Source: Flavobacteriaceae bacterium (lineage in GTDB: Bacteria > Bacteroidota > Bacteroidia > Flavobacteriales > Flavobacteriaceae). From it: 42,873 nucleotides of DNA. Shown here piece by piece: positions 28,958-38,710 of the stretch. The notes beneath the pieces are model-generated. The model was not told the DNA's origin, made no database searches, and saw only the letters and a list, made by a program, of their open reading frames with translations. Where the stretch lies: assembly GCA_016649745.1 (NCBI GenBank), contig JAENXD010000002.1, positions 1 through 42,873 of the forward strand. The letters are read 5' to 3'. Each line of letters opens with the position of its first letter. Position 1 is the first letter of the stretch. A program made the translations under genes and the position numbers.

Positions 28958-29326
28958 ATGAAAAAAAATTTAGTAATTGCTTCTTTAATAGGTGCTTTAA
29001 CCATAGTACTGGGTGCTTTTGGTGCCCATGCATTACAAGAAACTTTAAGCGTAAATGAATTAAAAAGTTTTGAAACAGCAGTTCGTTACCAAATGTATCA
29101 TGCTATTGTGTTGCTGTTTGTAAATTCATTTTCAGGTTTTATTTTGAAAGATAAAAATACCATCAGCTATTTGTTTTTTGCGGGAATCCTGTTTTTTTCA
29201 GGGTCAATTTATGCAATTACATTAGGCGTAAATCCCAAAAGTATTTGGTTTATAACACCGTTGGGAGGTTTATTTTTTATTTTAGGATGGTTAAAAATGG
29301 GAATTTCCTATTTTAAGAAGGAATAA
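28958..29326 (+). CDS. DUF423 family membrane protein
   Basis: GALTIVLGAFGAHAL...TAVRYQMYHAIVLL...PLGGLFFILGW. Confidence 0.88.
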   Translation: MKKNLVIASLIGALTIVLGAFGAHALQETLSVNELKSFETAVRYQMYHAIVLLFVNSFSGFILKDKNTISYLFFAGILFFSGSIYAITLGVNPKSIWFITPLGGLFFILGWLKMGISYFKKE

Positions 29327-29452
29327 TTGGTTGATTTGACAATTAATTTAAAATCCTTTTGAAATGTTTGTCGACCTAAACAAATAAATCTACTTTTGCC
29401 AAATATTTTTTCAAGAAAAATATTCAAAAAAAAGACTATTTTTGACAAATAA

Positions 29453-29538
29453 CGAAAACGTTTTCGCAAAAAATAAACGATTTTCAAAATATGTAAAACG
29501 TTGCATTAAAGTATTTTATAATGTAGAAAACGTTATCG
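29453..29538. promoter_or_regulatory. Three LacI-family-type operator-like palindromes upstream of pckA
   Basis: CGAAAACGTTTTCG (perfect, 29453-29466); GTAAAACGTTGCAT (~29493-29506); GAAAACGTTATCG (29526-29538). Confidence 0.6.
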
Positions 29539-29641
29539 TAGATAGTCCGTTTTTACTGATAAATGTCATAAAAGCAACCCCGAGTTAGTGCGAAATTTGT
29601 TATATAAATAAAGAGTAATCAAAACATATAAAACACAGATT

Positions 29642-31264
29642 ATGAAAAATATGAAAGATGTAATTGCTAATTCCTTGAGAAAATTAGGATTTAAAGATGT
29701 CAAAGAAATAATTTATAATCCATCATTCGATGAATTATATAATGACGAATTAGACCCTTCCTTGGAAGGTTTTGAAAAAGGATATTTGACCGAACTTGGG
29801 GCGATTAATGTAATGACCGGTAAATTTACTGGCCGTTCTCCTAAAGACAAATATATTGTAAAAGATAATGTAACTGAAGATACAGTTTGGTGGACCTCTG
29901 AAAAAGTAAAAAATGATAATAAACCAATCTCTCAACATGTTTGGTCTGATTTAAAAAAAACAGTTTTAGAAGAACTTTCTCATAAAAAAATATTTGTTAT
30001 AGATGCATTTTGTGGTGCTAATGAAGATACCCGATTAAAAGTTCGTTTTATTGTTGAAGTTGCCTGGCAAGCACATTTTGTGAAAAATATGTTTATCCGC
30101 CCAACAGAAGAAGAACTTGAGAATTTTGGAGAACCTGATTTTGTAGTATTAAATGGATCTAAAACTTCAAACCCAAATTGGAAGGAACAAGGACTAAATT
30201 CTGAAAATTTTGTTGTTTTTAACTTAACAGAAAAAATGCAAATTATTGGTGGCACTTGGTATGGTGGCGAAATGAAAAAAGGAATGTTCTCAATGATGAA
30301 CTACTATTTGCCATTAAGAGGAATTGCCTCAATGCACTGCTCGGCTAATGTTGGTAAAGATGGTGATACCGCTATTTTCTTTGGACTTTCCGGAACAGGG
30401 AAAACAACACTTTCAACAGATGCCAACCGTCAGCTAATTGGTGATGATGAGCACGGATGGGATAATGAAGGGGTTTTTAATTTTGAAGGCGGATGTTATG
30501 CAAAAACAATTAACCTTGATAAAGATTCTGAACCAGAAATTTATGCAGCCATTAAAAAGGATGCGCTATTAGAAAATGTAACTGTTGATGCCAATGGTAA
30601 AATTGATTTCAGTGATAATTCAGTAACTGAAAATACGCGTGTTTCTTATCCTATTTACCACATTAAAAATATAGTGAAACCAGTTTCTAAAGCTGGACCA
30701 GCCAAAAAAGTTATTTTCCTCTCTGCTGATGCATTTGGGGTATTACCTCCAGTTTCAAAATTAACGCATGAGCAAACTAAATATCACTTTTTGTCAGGTT
30801 TTACTGCAAAATTAGCAGGTACAGAACGTGGAATTACTGAGCCAACTCCTACTTTCTCATCTTGTTTTGGAGCCGCTTTTTTATCTTTGCACCCTACTAA
30901 ATATGGTGAAGAACTCGTAAAAAAAATGGATGCCAATTGTGCAGAAGCATACTTGGTAAATACGGGTTGGAATGGAACAGGAAAACGTATTTCTATTAAA
31001 GATACGCGTGGAATTATCAATGCAATTCTAAATGGATCTATTGAAAAAGCGGAAACTAAAGTTATTCCTATTTTTAACTTAGAAGTGCCAACTTCTCTAC
31101 CAGGAGTAGATACTAGTATTTTAGATCCAAGAGATACATATGCCGATGCATCAGAATGGACAAAAAAAGCAACAAAATTAGCTGGTTTGTTTATTAAAAA
31201 CTTTGATAAATATACAGACAATGAAGAAGGTAAAGCTTTAGTGGATGCAGGGCCGCAACTGTAA
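29642..31264 (+). CDS. pckA: phosphoenolpyruvate carboxykinase (ATP)
   Basis: [61 protein letters not shown]. Confidence 0.97.
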   Translation: MKNMKDVIANSLRKLGFKDVKEIIYNPSFDELYNDELDPSLEGFEKGYLTELGAINVMTGKFTGRSPKDKYIVKDNVTEDTVWWTSEKVKNDNKPISQHVWSDLKKTVLEELSHKKIFVIDAFCGANEDTRLKVRFIVEVAWQAHFVKNMFIRPTEEELENFGEPDFVVLNGSKTSNPNWKEQGLNSENFVVFNLTEKMQIIGGTWYGGEMKKGMFSMMNYYLPLRGIASMHCSANVGKDGDTAIFFGLSGTGKTTLSTDANRQLIGDDEHGWDNEGVFNFEGGCYAKTINLDKDSEPEIYAAIKKDALLENVTVDANGKIDFSDNSVTENTRVSYPIYHIKNIVKPVSKAGPAKKVIFLSADAFGVLPPVSKLTHEQTKYHFLSGFTAKLAGTERGITEPTPTFSSCFGAAFLSLHPTKYGEELVKKMDANCAEAYLVNTGWNGTGKRISIKDTRGIINAILNGSIEKAETKVIPIFNLEVPTSLPGVDTSILDPRDTYADASEWTKKATKLAGLFIKNFDKYTDNEEGKALVDAGPQL

Positions 31265-31291
31265 GTGAAAATAAAATTAAAAATAAAGAAA

Positions 31292-31318
31292 AGTCTTCCA
31301 AACAGAAGGCTTTTTTTT
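31292..31318 (+). terminator. pckA intrinsic terminator
   Basis: AGTCTTC-caaaca-GAAGGCT followed by T8. Confidence 0.85.
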
Positions 31319-31350
31319 ATTTTTAAAAATTACATATCTTGCGAGAACTT

Positions 31351-32667
31351 ATGATGAAGAAAAAAATAAAAGCGGTTAGCGGTTCCTTAAATCAATTTAT
31401 GCATTTAGAAACAACAGCAAGTTTGCTTCTTTTTGCGTTTTCGATTTTTGCCGTAATTTGGGCAAATTCGCCCTTTAGCAGTACCTACGAGGAACTTTGG
31501 CATTACAAGTTTACAATCGGATTTGCAAACACGAATTTTCATTTGGAAAAATCGCTGATTTTATGGATTAATGATGGCTTAATGGCCATTTTCTTTTTCG
31601 TAATTGGTTTGGAGGTTAAACGTGAAATTTTAGCGGGCGAACTAACTACTTTGAGAAAAGCATCACTTCCTATTTTTGCTGCTATTGGTGGGATGTTATT
31701 TCCAGTATTGATATTTTTATTTTTCAATCAAGGAAAAGCAGGTATAAATGGATGGGGAATTCCAATGGCAACGGATATTGCTTTTACCTTAGGAATTTTA
31801 AAATTATTGGGAAATCGAGTGCCATTGGGATTGAAAATATTTTTAACGGCCTTCGCCATTGTTGATGATATTGGGGCAGTTATTGTTATCGCTGTTTTTT
31901 ACAGCGCCAATATTCAATGGGATTTAATTGTTTATGCTTTGCTAATTGTTAGTACACTTGGCTTTTTAAGTTATAAGCATCTTTACTCCAAATACCTTTA
32001 TTTTGTTTTTGGATTTGTGGTTTGGTTATTATTCTTAAAATCGGGAATTCACCCAACAATTGCAGGGATATTAATGGCATTTACCATACCTATGTACCGA
32101 GAAATTAATTTGAGTGACTATGTGCAGGAATTAACGGCACAGCTTCAAATTTTTAAAGGCTATAAATATAAAAACCCACAATTACTCAACAAAAAACAAA
32201 TGGGTATTGTCGATGAAATAGACACGATTACCGATCAGGTGCAATCTCCGCTTCAACATTTGGAGCATTCACTTCATGGTTGGGTTTCTTATGTCATCAT
32301 GCCAATTTTTGCTTTGGCAAATGCTGGTGTGGCATTAAGTTTTAGCGGATTGGAGAATACTGGCCACATTTCTCTAAATATTGCTATGGCATTGGTTTTT
32401 GGAAATACCTTCGGAATAATGCTGCTCTCCTTTTTAGCCATTAAATTGAAGCTGGCCGATTTGCCTGAAGGCGTGGAATTTAAGCAATTATTGGGAGTGA
32501 GTATTTTGGGCGGACTCGGTTTTACCATGTCCTTGTTTATTACCAACCTTGCCTACAACGATGAAATTTTTATTTCAGCCGCAAAAATGGGCGTTATTTT
32601 AGGTTCCCTAATCGCAGGATTTTTAGGATATATGGTTTTAAGAGTGCAACTGAAACCCAACAAATAA
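31351..32667 (+). CDS. nhaA: Na+/H+ antiporter NhaA
   Basis: TTASLLLFAFSIFAVIWANSP, MAIFFFVIGLEVKREIL, ATDIAFTLGIL, AFAIVDDIGAV, HPTIAGILMAFTIP. Confidence 0.96.
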   Translation: MMKKKIKAVSGSLNQFMHLETTASLLLFAFSIFAVIWANSPFSSTYEELWHYKFTIGFANTNFHLEKSLILWINDGLMAIFFFVIGLEVKREILAGELTTLRKASLPIFAAIGGMLFPVLIFLFFNQGKAGINGWGIPMATDIAFTLGILKLLGNRVPLGLKIFLTAFAIVDDIGAVIVIAVFYSANIQWDLIVYALLIVSTLGFLSYKHLYSKYLYFVFGFVVWLLFLKSGIHPTIAGILMAFTIPMYREINLSDYVQELTAQLQIFKGYKYKNPQLLNKKQMGIVDEIDTITDQVQSPLQHLEHSLHGWVSYVIMPIFALANAGVALSFSGLENTGHISLNIAMALVFGNTFGIMLLSFLAIKLKLADLPEGVEFKQLLGVSILGGLGFTMSLFITNLAYNDEIFISAAKMGVILGSLIAGFLGYMVLRVQLKPNK

Positions 32668-32671
32668 AGGA

Positions 32672-32858
32672 CTAATACCAATTGAATTTTTAAATGTTGT
32701 ATTAAAAATTTGAATTATTTTTAGTTCAGTTTAGAAATAAAACCTGCCGGTCGGCAGGCTGGTATAAGCATAGCCATTGCTACGATTCCATTTTATGACG
32801 ACAAATGAGCTAAAAAGAAACGAATTTTATACGACATTTGAATGTTTAATTGGTATAG
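32672..32858. repeat. Large imperfect palindromic (MITE/foldback-like) element with central GC hairpin
   Basis: CTAATACCAATTGAATTTTTAAATGTTGTATTAAAAATTTG pairs with GAATTTTATACGACATTTGAATGTTTAATTGGTATAG; inner arms also complementary; CCTGCCG-GT-CGGCAGG at 32743-32758. Confidence 0.8.
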
Positions 32859-33268
32859 AGTAACCGTTGTTTGTATTTATATTCCACAAATTTAAAGTAG
32901 TTGTAAAGCTTGTAATTTACTTCTAAACCATAATCAACATTAAAATCATAGTCTATATGGTTTTCATAAATATCGCTTCGGTATCTTAATGGATTTGAGG
33001 CTCTAATATTCCATTCAGAAACATAAAACCGATTTTTTGTTTCATAAAATTCCTGTGAATAAAACCACATTGGTTTGGCAATCGTATTTAAATAGGTTTC
33101 GAATCCAATATCTGTAATAATGATTTCATATTCCAAACTGTCATTGGCAATTCTAACCGATTCTTTGGAAAGGTTAGCATCGCTTGTTTTTGCAGTTTTT
33201 GTTGTTGAAGAGCATCCAGCGATAAATAAACCAATGGCAACATAATAAAATAAAGTTTTCATAATCAA
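32846..33268 (-). CDS. hypothetical lipoprotein
   Basis: MIMKTLFYYVAIGLFIAGCSSTTKT lipobox; 140 aa. Confidence 0.75.
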   Translation of the reverse strand: MIMKTLFYYVAIGLFIAGCSSTTKTAKTSDANLSKESVRIANDSLEYEIIITDIGFETYLNTIAKPMWFYSQEFYETKNRFYVSEWNIRASNPLRYRSDIYENHIDYDFNVDYGLEVNYKLYNYFKFVEYKYKQRLLYTN

Positions 33269-33356
33269 TTGGTTTTAATTCAGTTAAAATTACAAAAAAA
33301 ATATTAGGTTTTATGTTAAAATTTTTAATTTAGCTTTTCATTTAAATTGAACTGAA

Positions 33357-33920
33357 ATGAACAAAACGCGTTGTGGATGGTGTAAAAACGATCCGCTTTA
33401 TATGGCATATCACGATACAGAATGGGGTGTGCCCGTTTTCGCGGACGACAAATTATTCGAGTTTTTAATTTTAGAAACTTTTCAGGCGGGTTTAAGCTGG
33501 ATTACTATTCTTCGGAAGCGAGAAAATTTCAGAAGTGCTTTTGATGATTTTGATTATAAAAAAATCGCAAATTATACCGAAGCAAAATTTGAGGAACTTT
33601 TGTTGGATGCCGGAATTATCAGAAACAGATTGAAAATTAAAGCAACCATTTCAAATGCAGTTGCTTTTATGGAAGTTCAACAGGAATTTGGTTCGTTTTC
33701 AACCTATATTTGGAGTTTTACCAATGGAAAACCCATTAAAAATAAATGGAAAACATTGAGTGAACTTCCTGCAACCACCGAATTATCAGATATTATTTCA
33801 AAAGATTTAAAAAAACGCGGATTTAAATTTGTGGGTTCAACAGTGATTTATGCACATCTGCAGGCTACCGGAATGATTAACGATCACATAATAGATTGCT
33901 TCAGGCATCAAGAAGTTTGA
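33357..33920 (+). CDS. tag: DNA-3-methyladenine glycosylase I
   Basis: RCGWCKNDPLYMAYHDTEWGVPV; FQAGLSWITILRKRENFR; ATGMINDH. Confidence 0.97.
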   Translation: MNKTRCGWCKNDPLYMAYHDTEWGVPVFADDKLFEFLILETFQAGLSWITILRKRENFRSAFDDFDYKKIANYTEAKFEELLLDAGIIRNRLKIKATISNAVAFMEVQQEFGSFSTYIWSFTNGKPIKNKWKTLSELPATTELSDIISKDLKKRGFKFVGSTVIYAHLQATGMINDHIIDCFRHQEV

Positions 33921-34001
33921 TTTTGATTTAAGATTTTAGGTGTACGATTTTATGTCTTTTTAATTTTAACCTTTTTACGGTCCAACAATAATTCCCCCTT
34001 T

Positions 34002-34034
34002 GGGGGTTAGGGGGCTTTTTCGGGGGTTAGGGGG
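34002..34034 (+). repeat. G-rich tandem motif, G-quadruplex-capable
   Basis: GGGGG-TTA-GGGGG-CTTTTTC-GGGGG-TTA-GGGGG, preceded by CCCCC-TTT. Confidence 0.85.
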
Positions 34035-35040
34035 CTACCGGAATATAAATTTCCGTTACCCATTTTGCCGGATTTGCAGTTTCTTTTGGACCAACAGAAT
34101 AAACCTCAAAGGGTTCAGCATCTTCAATTTCTGAAAAACCTTGAGCAGTGAGTCCATTATAAGCGGCTTCCCAAGCATCATTAGAAAACTTATAATCGCC
34201 TTTAAAAATCATTTTAAAGACTTTTTGAGGTTTTAAATAGCCTGTTAATACGTCTCCCGTTGTTATTACCCTTTCTTTTACAGGAATACAGGCAGAAAAC
34301 ATGACCGTATTATTTTCTTCATCCCATTTATGATTTAGTGTAAAGGGTTTTCCGGAAGGCTCAATATTATTATCTGCCATAAATTTTATAACAACAGGAA
34401 ACATTCCACCCATTTTTTTCTCAAGATCATCTATTTTACAAGAAGTAGTTTGGTATAAATAATAACCGCCGCCGTAATCAACCATTCCTTTTAATTCAAA
34501 GGAATGTTTTTCCATTTCTTTCAAAATGTATTGCTCAAGCAATTCCAAACCTCTGTCATAAGTTGGAATCATGTTTTTTTCAAGACCTCCTTTAAAGAGC
34601 CAGTAAAATTTTTCACCAAATGAAATTTTGCCCCTCATTCCCCATGTAACTTCGGTGCCGAGATCAATTTCTGTAAAATTCCAATAAACTTCAGCAATAT
34701 GACCTTTTCCAAAATCAATTTGTTGAATAATTTCTTTATTTGGAATGATGGATATGGTTTTCATAAATCCGACACCCTCTTTTCCTTTCCAGCTATAGGT
34801 AGCTCCAACACCTGAAGTTGTATCTTTAAATGAAGTTACCATAGTCGGATCCTTTTCAAGCCACGGACTCCAGTTTTCCCAATTTTTAAAATCATTAACA
34901 TCGTCAAAAATTACTTCCGCAGGGGAATTTATAATTCTGGAACGGTGAAAGTCGTAATTACTTTTAAGAAGAGCACCATAAATGGATATTCCAATCACTG
35001 CGGCTAAAAGCAAAAAAATGAAGTATTTTAAATATTTCAA
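34027..35040 (-). CDS. SRPBCC (polyketide cyclase-like) + GyrI-like effector-binding domain protein
   Basis: N-terminal SRIINSPAEVIFDDVNDFKNWENWSPW; C-terminal GyrI-like AYNGLTAQGFSEIEDAEPFEVYSVGP...EIYIPV. Confidence 0.8.
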   Translation of the reverse strand: MKYLKYFIFLLLAAVIGISIYGALLKSNYDFHRSRIINSPAEVIFDDVNDFKNWENWSPWLEKDPTMVTSFKDTTSGVGATYSWKGKEGVGFMKTISIIPNKEIIQQIDFGKGHIAEVYWNFTEIDLGTEVTWGMRGKISFGEKFYWLFKGGLEKNMIPTYDRGLELLEQYILKEMEKHSFELKGMVDYGGGYYLYQTTSCKIDDLEKKMGGMFPVVIKFMADNNIEPSGKPFTLNHKWDEENNTVMFSACIPVKERVITTGDVLTGYLKPQKVFKMIFKGDYKFSNDAWEAAYNGLTAQGFSEIEDAEPFEVYSVGPKETANPAKWVTEIYIPVAP

Positions 35041-35131
35041 AATTGAAAATTTAGAATTAGTATCACTAAATTACTGAATTATTCTGTTATAAATTAGTAA
35101 ATTTGTCGATAAATTTTAAATTATCCATCAG

Positions 35132-37165
35132 ATGAAAATTAAATATTTTTTACCGGTGCTGTTAATGGCATCACTCTTGTTTTCTTGTGCCGATAAAAAG
35201 AAGGAAGAAAACACAAAAAAGGTAGCCTCAACAGAATTTAAAACTGAAGTTGAGCAATTTGCCGATATTAAAATATTGCGTTATCAAATTCCGGGTTTTG
35301 AAAACCTAACATTGAATCAAAAAAAATTAGTGTATTATTTATCTCAGGCCGGTATGGAGGGCCGTGATATGATGTATGATCAAAACTATCGTTATAACTT
35401 AAAAATTAGACGTGCTTTAGAAAATATTTACCAAAACTATGCCGGGGATAAAACCGTTGAAGACTGGAAAAATTTTGAAATCTACTTAAAAAGAGTCTGG
35501 TTTTCCAATGGCATTCATCATCATTATTCAAATGATAAATTTAAGCCAGAATTTTCAGCAGCATATTTCGACACTTTATTAAAAGAAACCAAAACCAATC
35601 TTACGGGAGAGGCTTATGAAGTTATTTTTAATGATAAAGATGCCAAAAAAGTAAATCTTGACGAAAGTAAAGGATTGTTGGAAGGCTCAGCCATTAATTT
35701 TTATTCACCCGATGTTACGGCAGCTGATGTAGATAAATTTTACGCTTCAAAAATTGATAAAAACGACAAAACACCTATTGAATACGGGTTAAATTCAAAA
35801 CTGGTTAAAAATGTCGACGGCTCTTTGGAAGAAAAAGTTTGGAAAGTGGGAGGGATGTACAGCGCATCTATTGAAAAGATTGTGGGCTGGTTAGAAAAAG
35901 CGGTTGAGGTTGCGGAAAATGCAAAACAAGCAGAAGCCTTAAAATTACTGATCGAATATTACAAAACAGGTGATTTAAAAACTTGGGACTCCTACAATAT
36001 TGCCTGGGCAACAAGTACCGATGGCGATATTGACTATATCAATGGATTTATTGAAGTATATAATGATCCAAAAGCGTTTAGAGGTTCTTATGAGTCAACC
36101 GTACAGATAAAAGATTTTGACATGTCTAAAAAAATGGCTGTTTTGGCGGAGAATGCCCAGTGGTTTGAGGATAATTCAACATTGCAGGAATCACATAAAA
36201 AGAAAGATGTGGTAGGTGTTTCTTATAAAACAGTGAATGTGGCTTCAGAATCTGGAGATTCATCACCGTCAACGCCAATTGGCATCAACTTGCCAAATAA
36301 CAACTGGATTCGTGAACAACATGGCTCAAAATCTGTTTCTCTTGGAAATATTATTGAAGCATACAACAATGCCGGCGGTACAGATCGATTAAAGGAATTT
36401 GCGTTTGATGAAGCTGAAGTTGAAAATGAAATAAAATATGGCCAAGATGCCGATAAATTGCATACAGCTTTACATGAAGTTATTGGTCACGCCAGCGGAC
36501 AAATAAATGACGGCATTGGACAACCAAAAGAAACCTTAAAAAATTATTCTTCAACCTTGGAAGAAGCGAGAGCTGATTTGGTTGGACTTTATTATTTGCC
36601 TGATGAAAAATTGGTGGAAATGAATATTTCACCAAATGCGCAAGGAATTGGAAAAGCAGCTTTTGACAGCTACATCAGAAATGGTTTAATGACGCAATTG
36701 ATTCGTTTAAATTTAGGGGATGACATTGAAGAAGCACATATGAGAAACCGACAATTGGTGGCTGCCTGGGCTTTTGAAAAAGGTAAAAAAGACAACGTAA
36801 TCGAAAAAGTTGTAAAAGACAATAAAACATATTTTGTAATTAGGGATTACGCCAAATTAAGAGTTTTGTTCGGTGAATTGTTAAGCGAAATACAACGCAT
36901 TAAATCGGAAGGGGATTTTAAAGCCGGAAAAGCTTTGGTTGAAACGTACGGCGTTAAAGTTGACCAAGCCCTTCATAAAGAAGTTTTGGAGCGTAACAGC
37001 AAATTTAAATCAGCTCCTTATAGCGGTTTTGTTAATCCGGTATTGACTGCCGAATTAGATGCTGAAGGAAATATTATGGATGTAAAAGTTGTTCAACCTG
37101 CAAGTTTTACGGAGCAAATGTTGGATTATGCAAAAAGATACACCACTTTGCCTGATGTAAATTAA
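35132..37165 (+). CDS. dipeptidyl-peptidase III-like M49 zinc peptidase, lipoprotein
   Basis: Lipobox LLFSC; HTALHEVIGHASGQI (HExxGH) and LEEARADLVGLY. Confidence 0.93.
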   Translation: MKIKYFLPVLLMASLLFSCADKKKEENTKKVASTEFKTEVEQFADIKILRYQIPGFENLTLNQKKLVYYLSQAGMEGRDMMYDQNYRYNLKIRRALENIYQNYAGDKTVEDWKNFEIYLKRVWFSNGIHHHYSNDKFKPEFSAAYFDTLLKETKTNLTGEAYEVIFNDKDAKKVNLDESKGLLEGSAINFYSPDVTAADVDKFYASKIDKNDKTPIEYGLNSKLVKNVDGSLEEKVWKVGGMYSASIEKIVGWLEKAVEVAENAKQAEALKLLIEYYKTGDLKTWDSYNIAWATSTDGDIDYINGFIEVYNDPKAFRGSYESTVQIKDFDMSKKMAVLAENAQWFEDNSTLQESHKKKDVVGVSYKTVNVASESGDSSPSTPIGINLPNNNWIREQHGSKSVSLGNIIEAYNNAGGTDRLKEFAFDEAEVENEIKYGQDADKLHTALHEVIGHASGQINDGIGQPKETLKNYSSTLEEARADLVGLYYLPDEKLVEMNISPNAQGIGKAAFDSYIRNGLMTQLIRLNLGDDIEEAHMRNRQLVAAWAFEKGKKDNVIEKVVKDNKTYFVIRDYAKLRVLFGELLSEIQRIKSEGDFKAGKALVETYGVKVDQALHKEVLERNSKFKSAPYSGFVNPVLTAELDAEGNIMDVKVVQPASFTEQMLDYAKRYTTLPDVN

Positions 37166-37189
37166 ATATATTAAGAATTTTTATAAAAG

Positions 37190-37220
37190 TCCGTTTCAAT
37201 TTATTGAAGCGGATTTTTTT
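37190..37220 (+). terminator. Intrinsic terminator after the M49 peptidase gene
   Basis: TCCGTTTCAA-TTTA-TTGAAGCGGA then T7. Confidence 0.85.
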
Positions 37221-37321
37221 AAAGAACTGGTTTAAACTTTTTTGATTGAAGCGAAAAATAGGAATTTTTTGCTCAATTGAAGGTTTTTTTAACTGCATAG
37301 CATCGCTACGGAGTTCAAAGT

Positions 37322-37507
37322 TCAATGTAAAGAGAAGGTAATTAAGGTAAAAATAATAATGACTAAAATAATTGAAATAAGCACAATAAAGGAGTTTTTA
37401 TAATACTTTTTATGAATTTTAATGTCCTTTTTATAACTCCAAAACATGGCAATTATAAATGCAATTACAAAAATTGCCGCAAAAATTAATTGTCCTTTAC
37501 TAAACAT
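37322..37507 (-). CDS. small two-TM membrane protein, hypothetical
   Basis: 61 aa; two hydrophobic segments flanking KKDIKIHKKYYK. Confidence 0.55.
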   Translation of the reverse strand: MFSKGQLIFAAIFVIAFIIAMFWSYKKDIKIHKKYYKNSFIVLISIILVIIIFTLITFSLH

Positions 37508-37551
37508 ATTAAATGTGTATATTTAGCGTCAAAAGTACATAAATTTTCAAT

Positions 37552-38268
37552 ATGAAGAATGCATTAATTATTGGCGCATCATCTGGAATAGGAAGAGAAT
37601 TGGCAAAATTATTGGCTGAAGATGGCTACAAAGCCATCATTACAGGCAGAAGGGAACAATTGCTTGAAGAAATTAAAGCAACCAATCCCGAAAAATTTGT
37701 GGTTAAAATTCATGATGTAAACGATTTGGATTCCAGTGATATTTTATTCGAAAGCCTTAAAAATGAATTTAAAAACATTGATTTAATTGTTTACAGTTCG
37801 GGTGTTGGCGATCCAAATTATGAATTGGAATGGGAAAAGGAACTGCCAACATTACAAACCAACATTATTGCGGCAACCAAAATTTATGGACTCGCGTATA
37901 ATTTTTTCAGAAAACAAGGTTATGGGCATTTGGTTGGAATTTCTTCCATCGCGTCTATTCGCGGAAACCGTCACGTACCGGCATATTTTGCATCAAAAGC
38001 ATTTCAGGCAAACTATTTGGAGTCACTTTGGATGAAAGGAAAAAGAAGTAAAGCCGAAATTTACGTAACTGATATTCAGCCCGGATTTGTGGATACTCCA
38101 ATGGCAATTGGCAAAACCTTTTGGATGGCATCAACAGAAAAAGCAACCAAACAAATTTATACGGCAATTAAACAGAAACGAAAAAAAGCGTATATTACAA
38201 AACGTTGGCGATTGGTGGCATTTGTATTGAAAAATGTGCCGTCTTCATTATTGTTTAAGTTTACCTAA
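37552..38268 (+). CDS. SDR family oxidoreductase
   Basis: ALIIGASSGIGRELAKLL, YSSGVG, SSIAS, YFASKAF. Confidence 0.92.
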   Translation: MKNALIIGASSGIGRELAKLLAEDGYKAIITGRREQLLEEIKATNPEKFVVKIHDVNDLDSSDILFESLKNEFKNIDLIVYSSGVGDPNYELEWEKELPTLQTNIIAATKIYGLAYNFFRKQGYGHLVGISSIASIRGNRHVPAYFASKAFQANYLESLWMKGKRSKAEIYVTDIQPGFVDTPMAIGKTFWMASTEKATKQIYTAIKQKRKKAYITKRWRLVAFVLKNVPSSLLFKFT

Positions 38269-38299
38269 ATTATTAAATGACTAAAATGAAATTACTTCA

Positions 38300-38686
38300 A
38301 TGAAAAACAAAATTAAAGCTGTTCAGGATTTTCATGCAGCCTTTGGTTTGGGAATTCAACATAAACCAATCGCAAAATTGGATGAAAATAAATTAAAATT
38401 ACGTTTCGATTTAATGGCTGAAGAAAATGAAGAATATTTGGAAGCTGCTAAAAATAATGATTTAATAGAAGTGGCTGATGCCTTGGGCGATATGCTCTAT
38501 ATTTTGTGCGGAACTATTTTAGAGCATGGCTTGCAATATAAAATTGAGGAAGTTTTTAATGAAATTCAACGCAGCAATATGAGTAAACTGGGTGGAGACG
38601 GCAACCCTATTTATAGAGAAGACGGCAAAGTAATGAAAGGCCCGAATTATTTTAAACCCAATATTTTAAAAATTTTAGAAAAATAA
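38300..38686 (+). CDS. MazG-like / phosphoribosyl-ATP pyrophosphohydrolase-like protein
   Basis: RFDLMAEENEEYLEAAKNNDLIEVADALGDMLYIL (EExxE...ExxD motif). Confidence 0.8.
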   Translation: MKNKIKAVQDFHAAFGLGIQHKPIAKLDENKLKLRFDLMAEENEEYLEAAKNNDLIEVADALGDMLYILCGTILEHGLQYKIEEVFNEIQRSNMSKLGGDGNPIYREDGKVMKGPNYFKPNILKILEK

Positions 38687-38710
38687 TACCTTAACTTAAT
38701 AATTAAAAAT

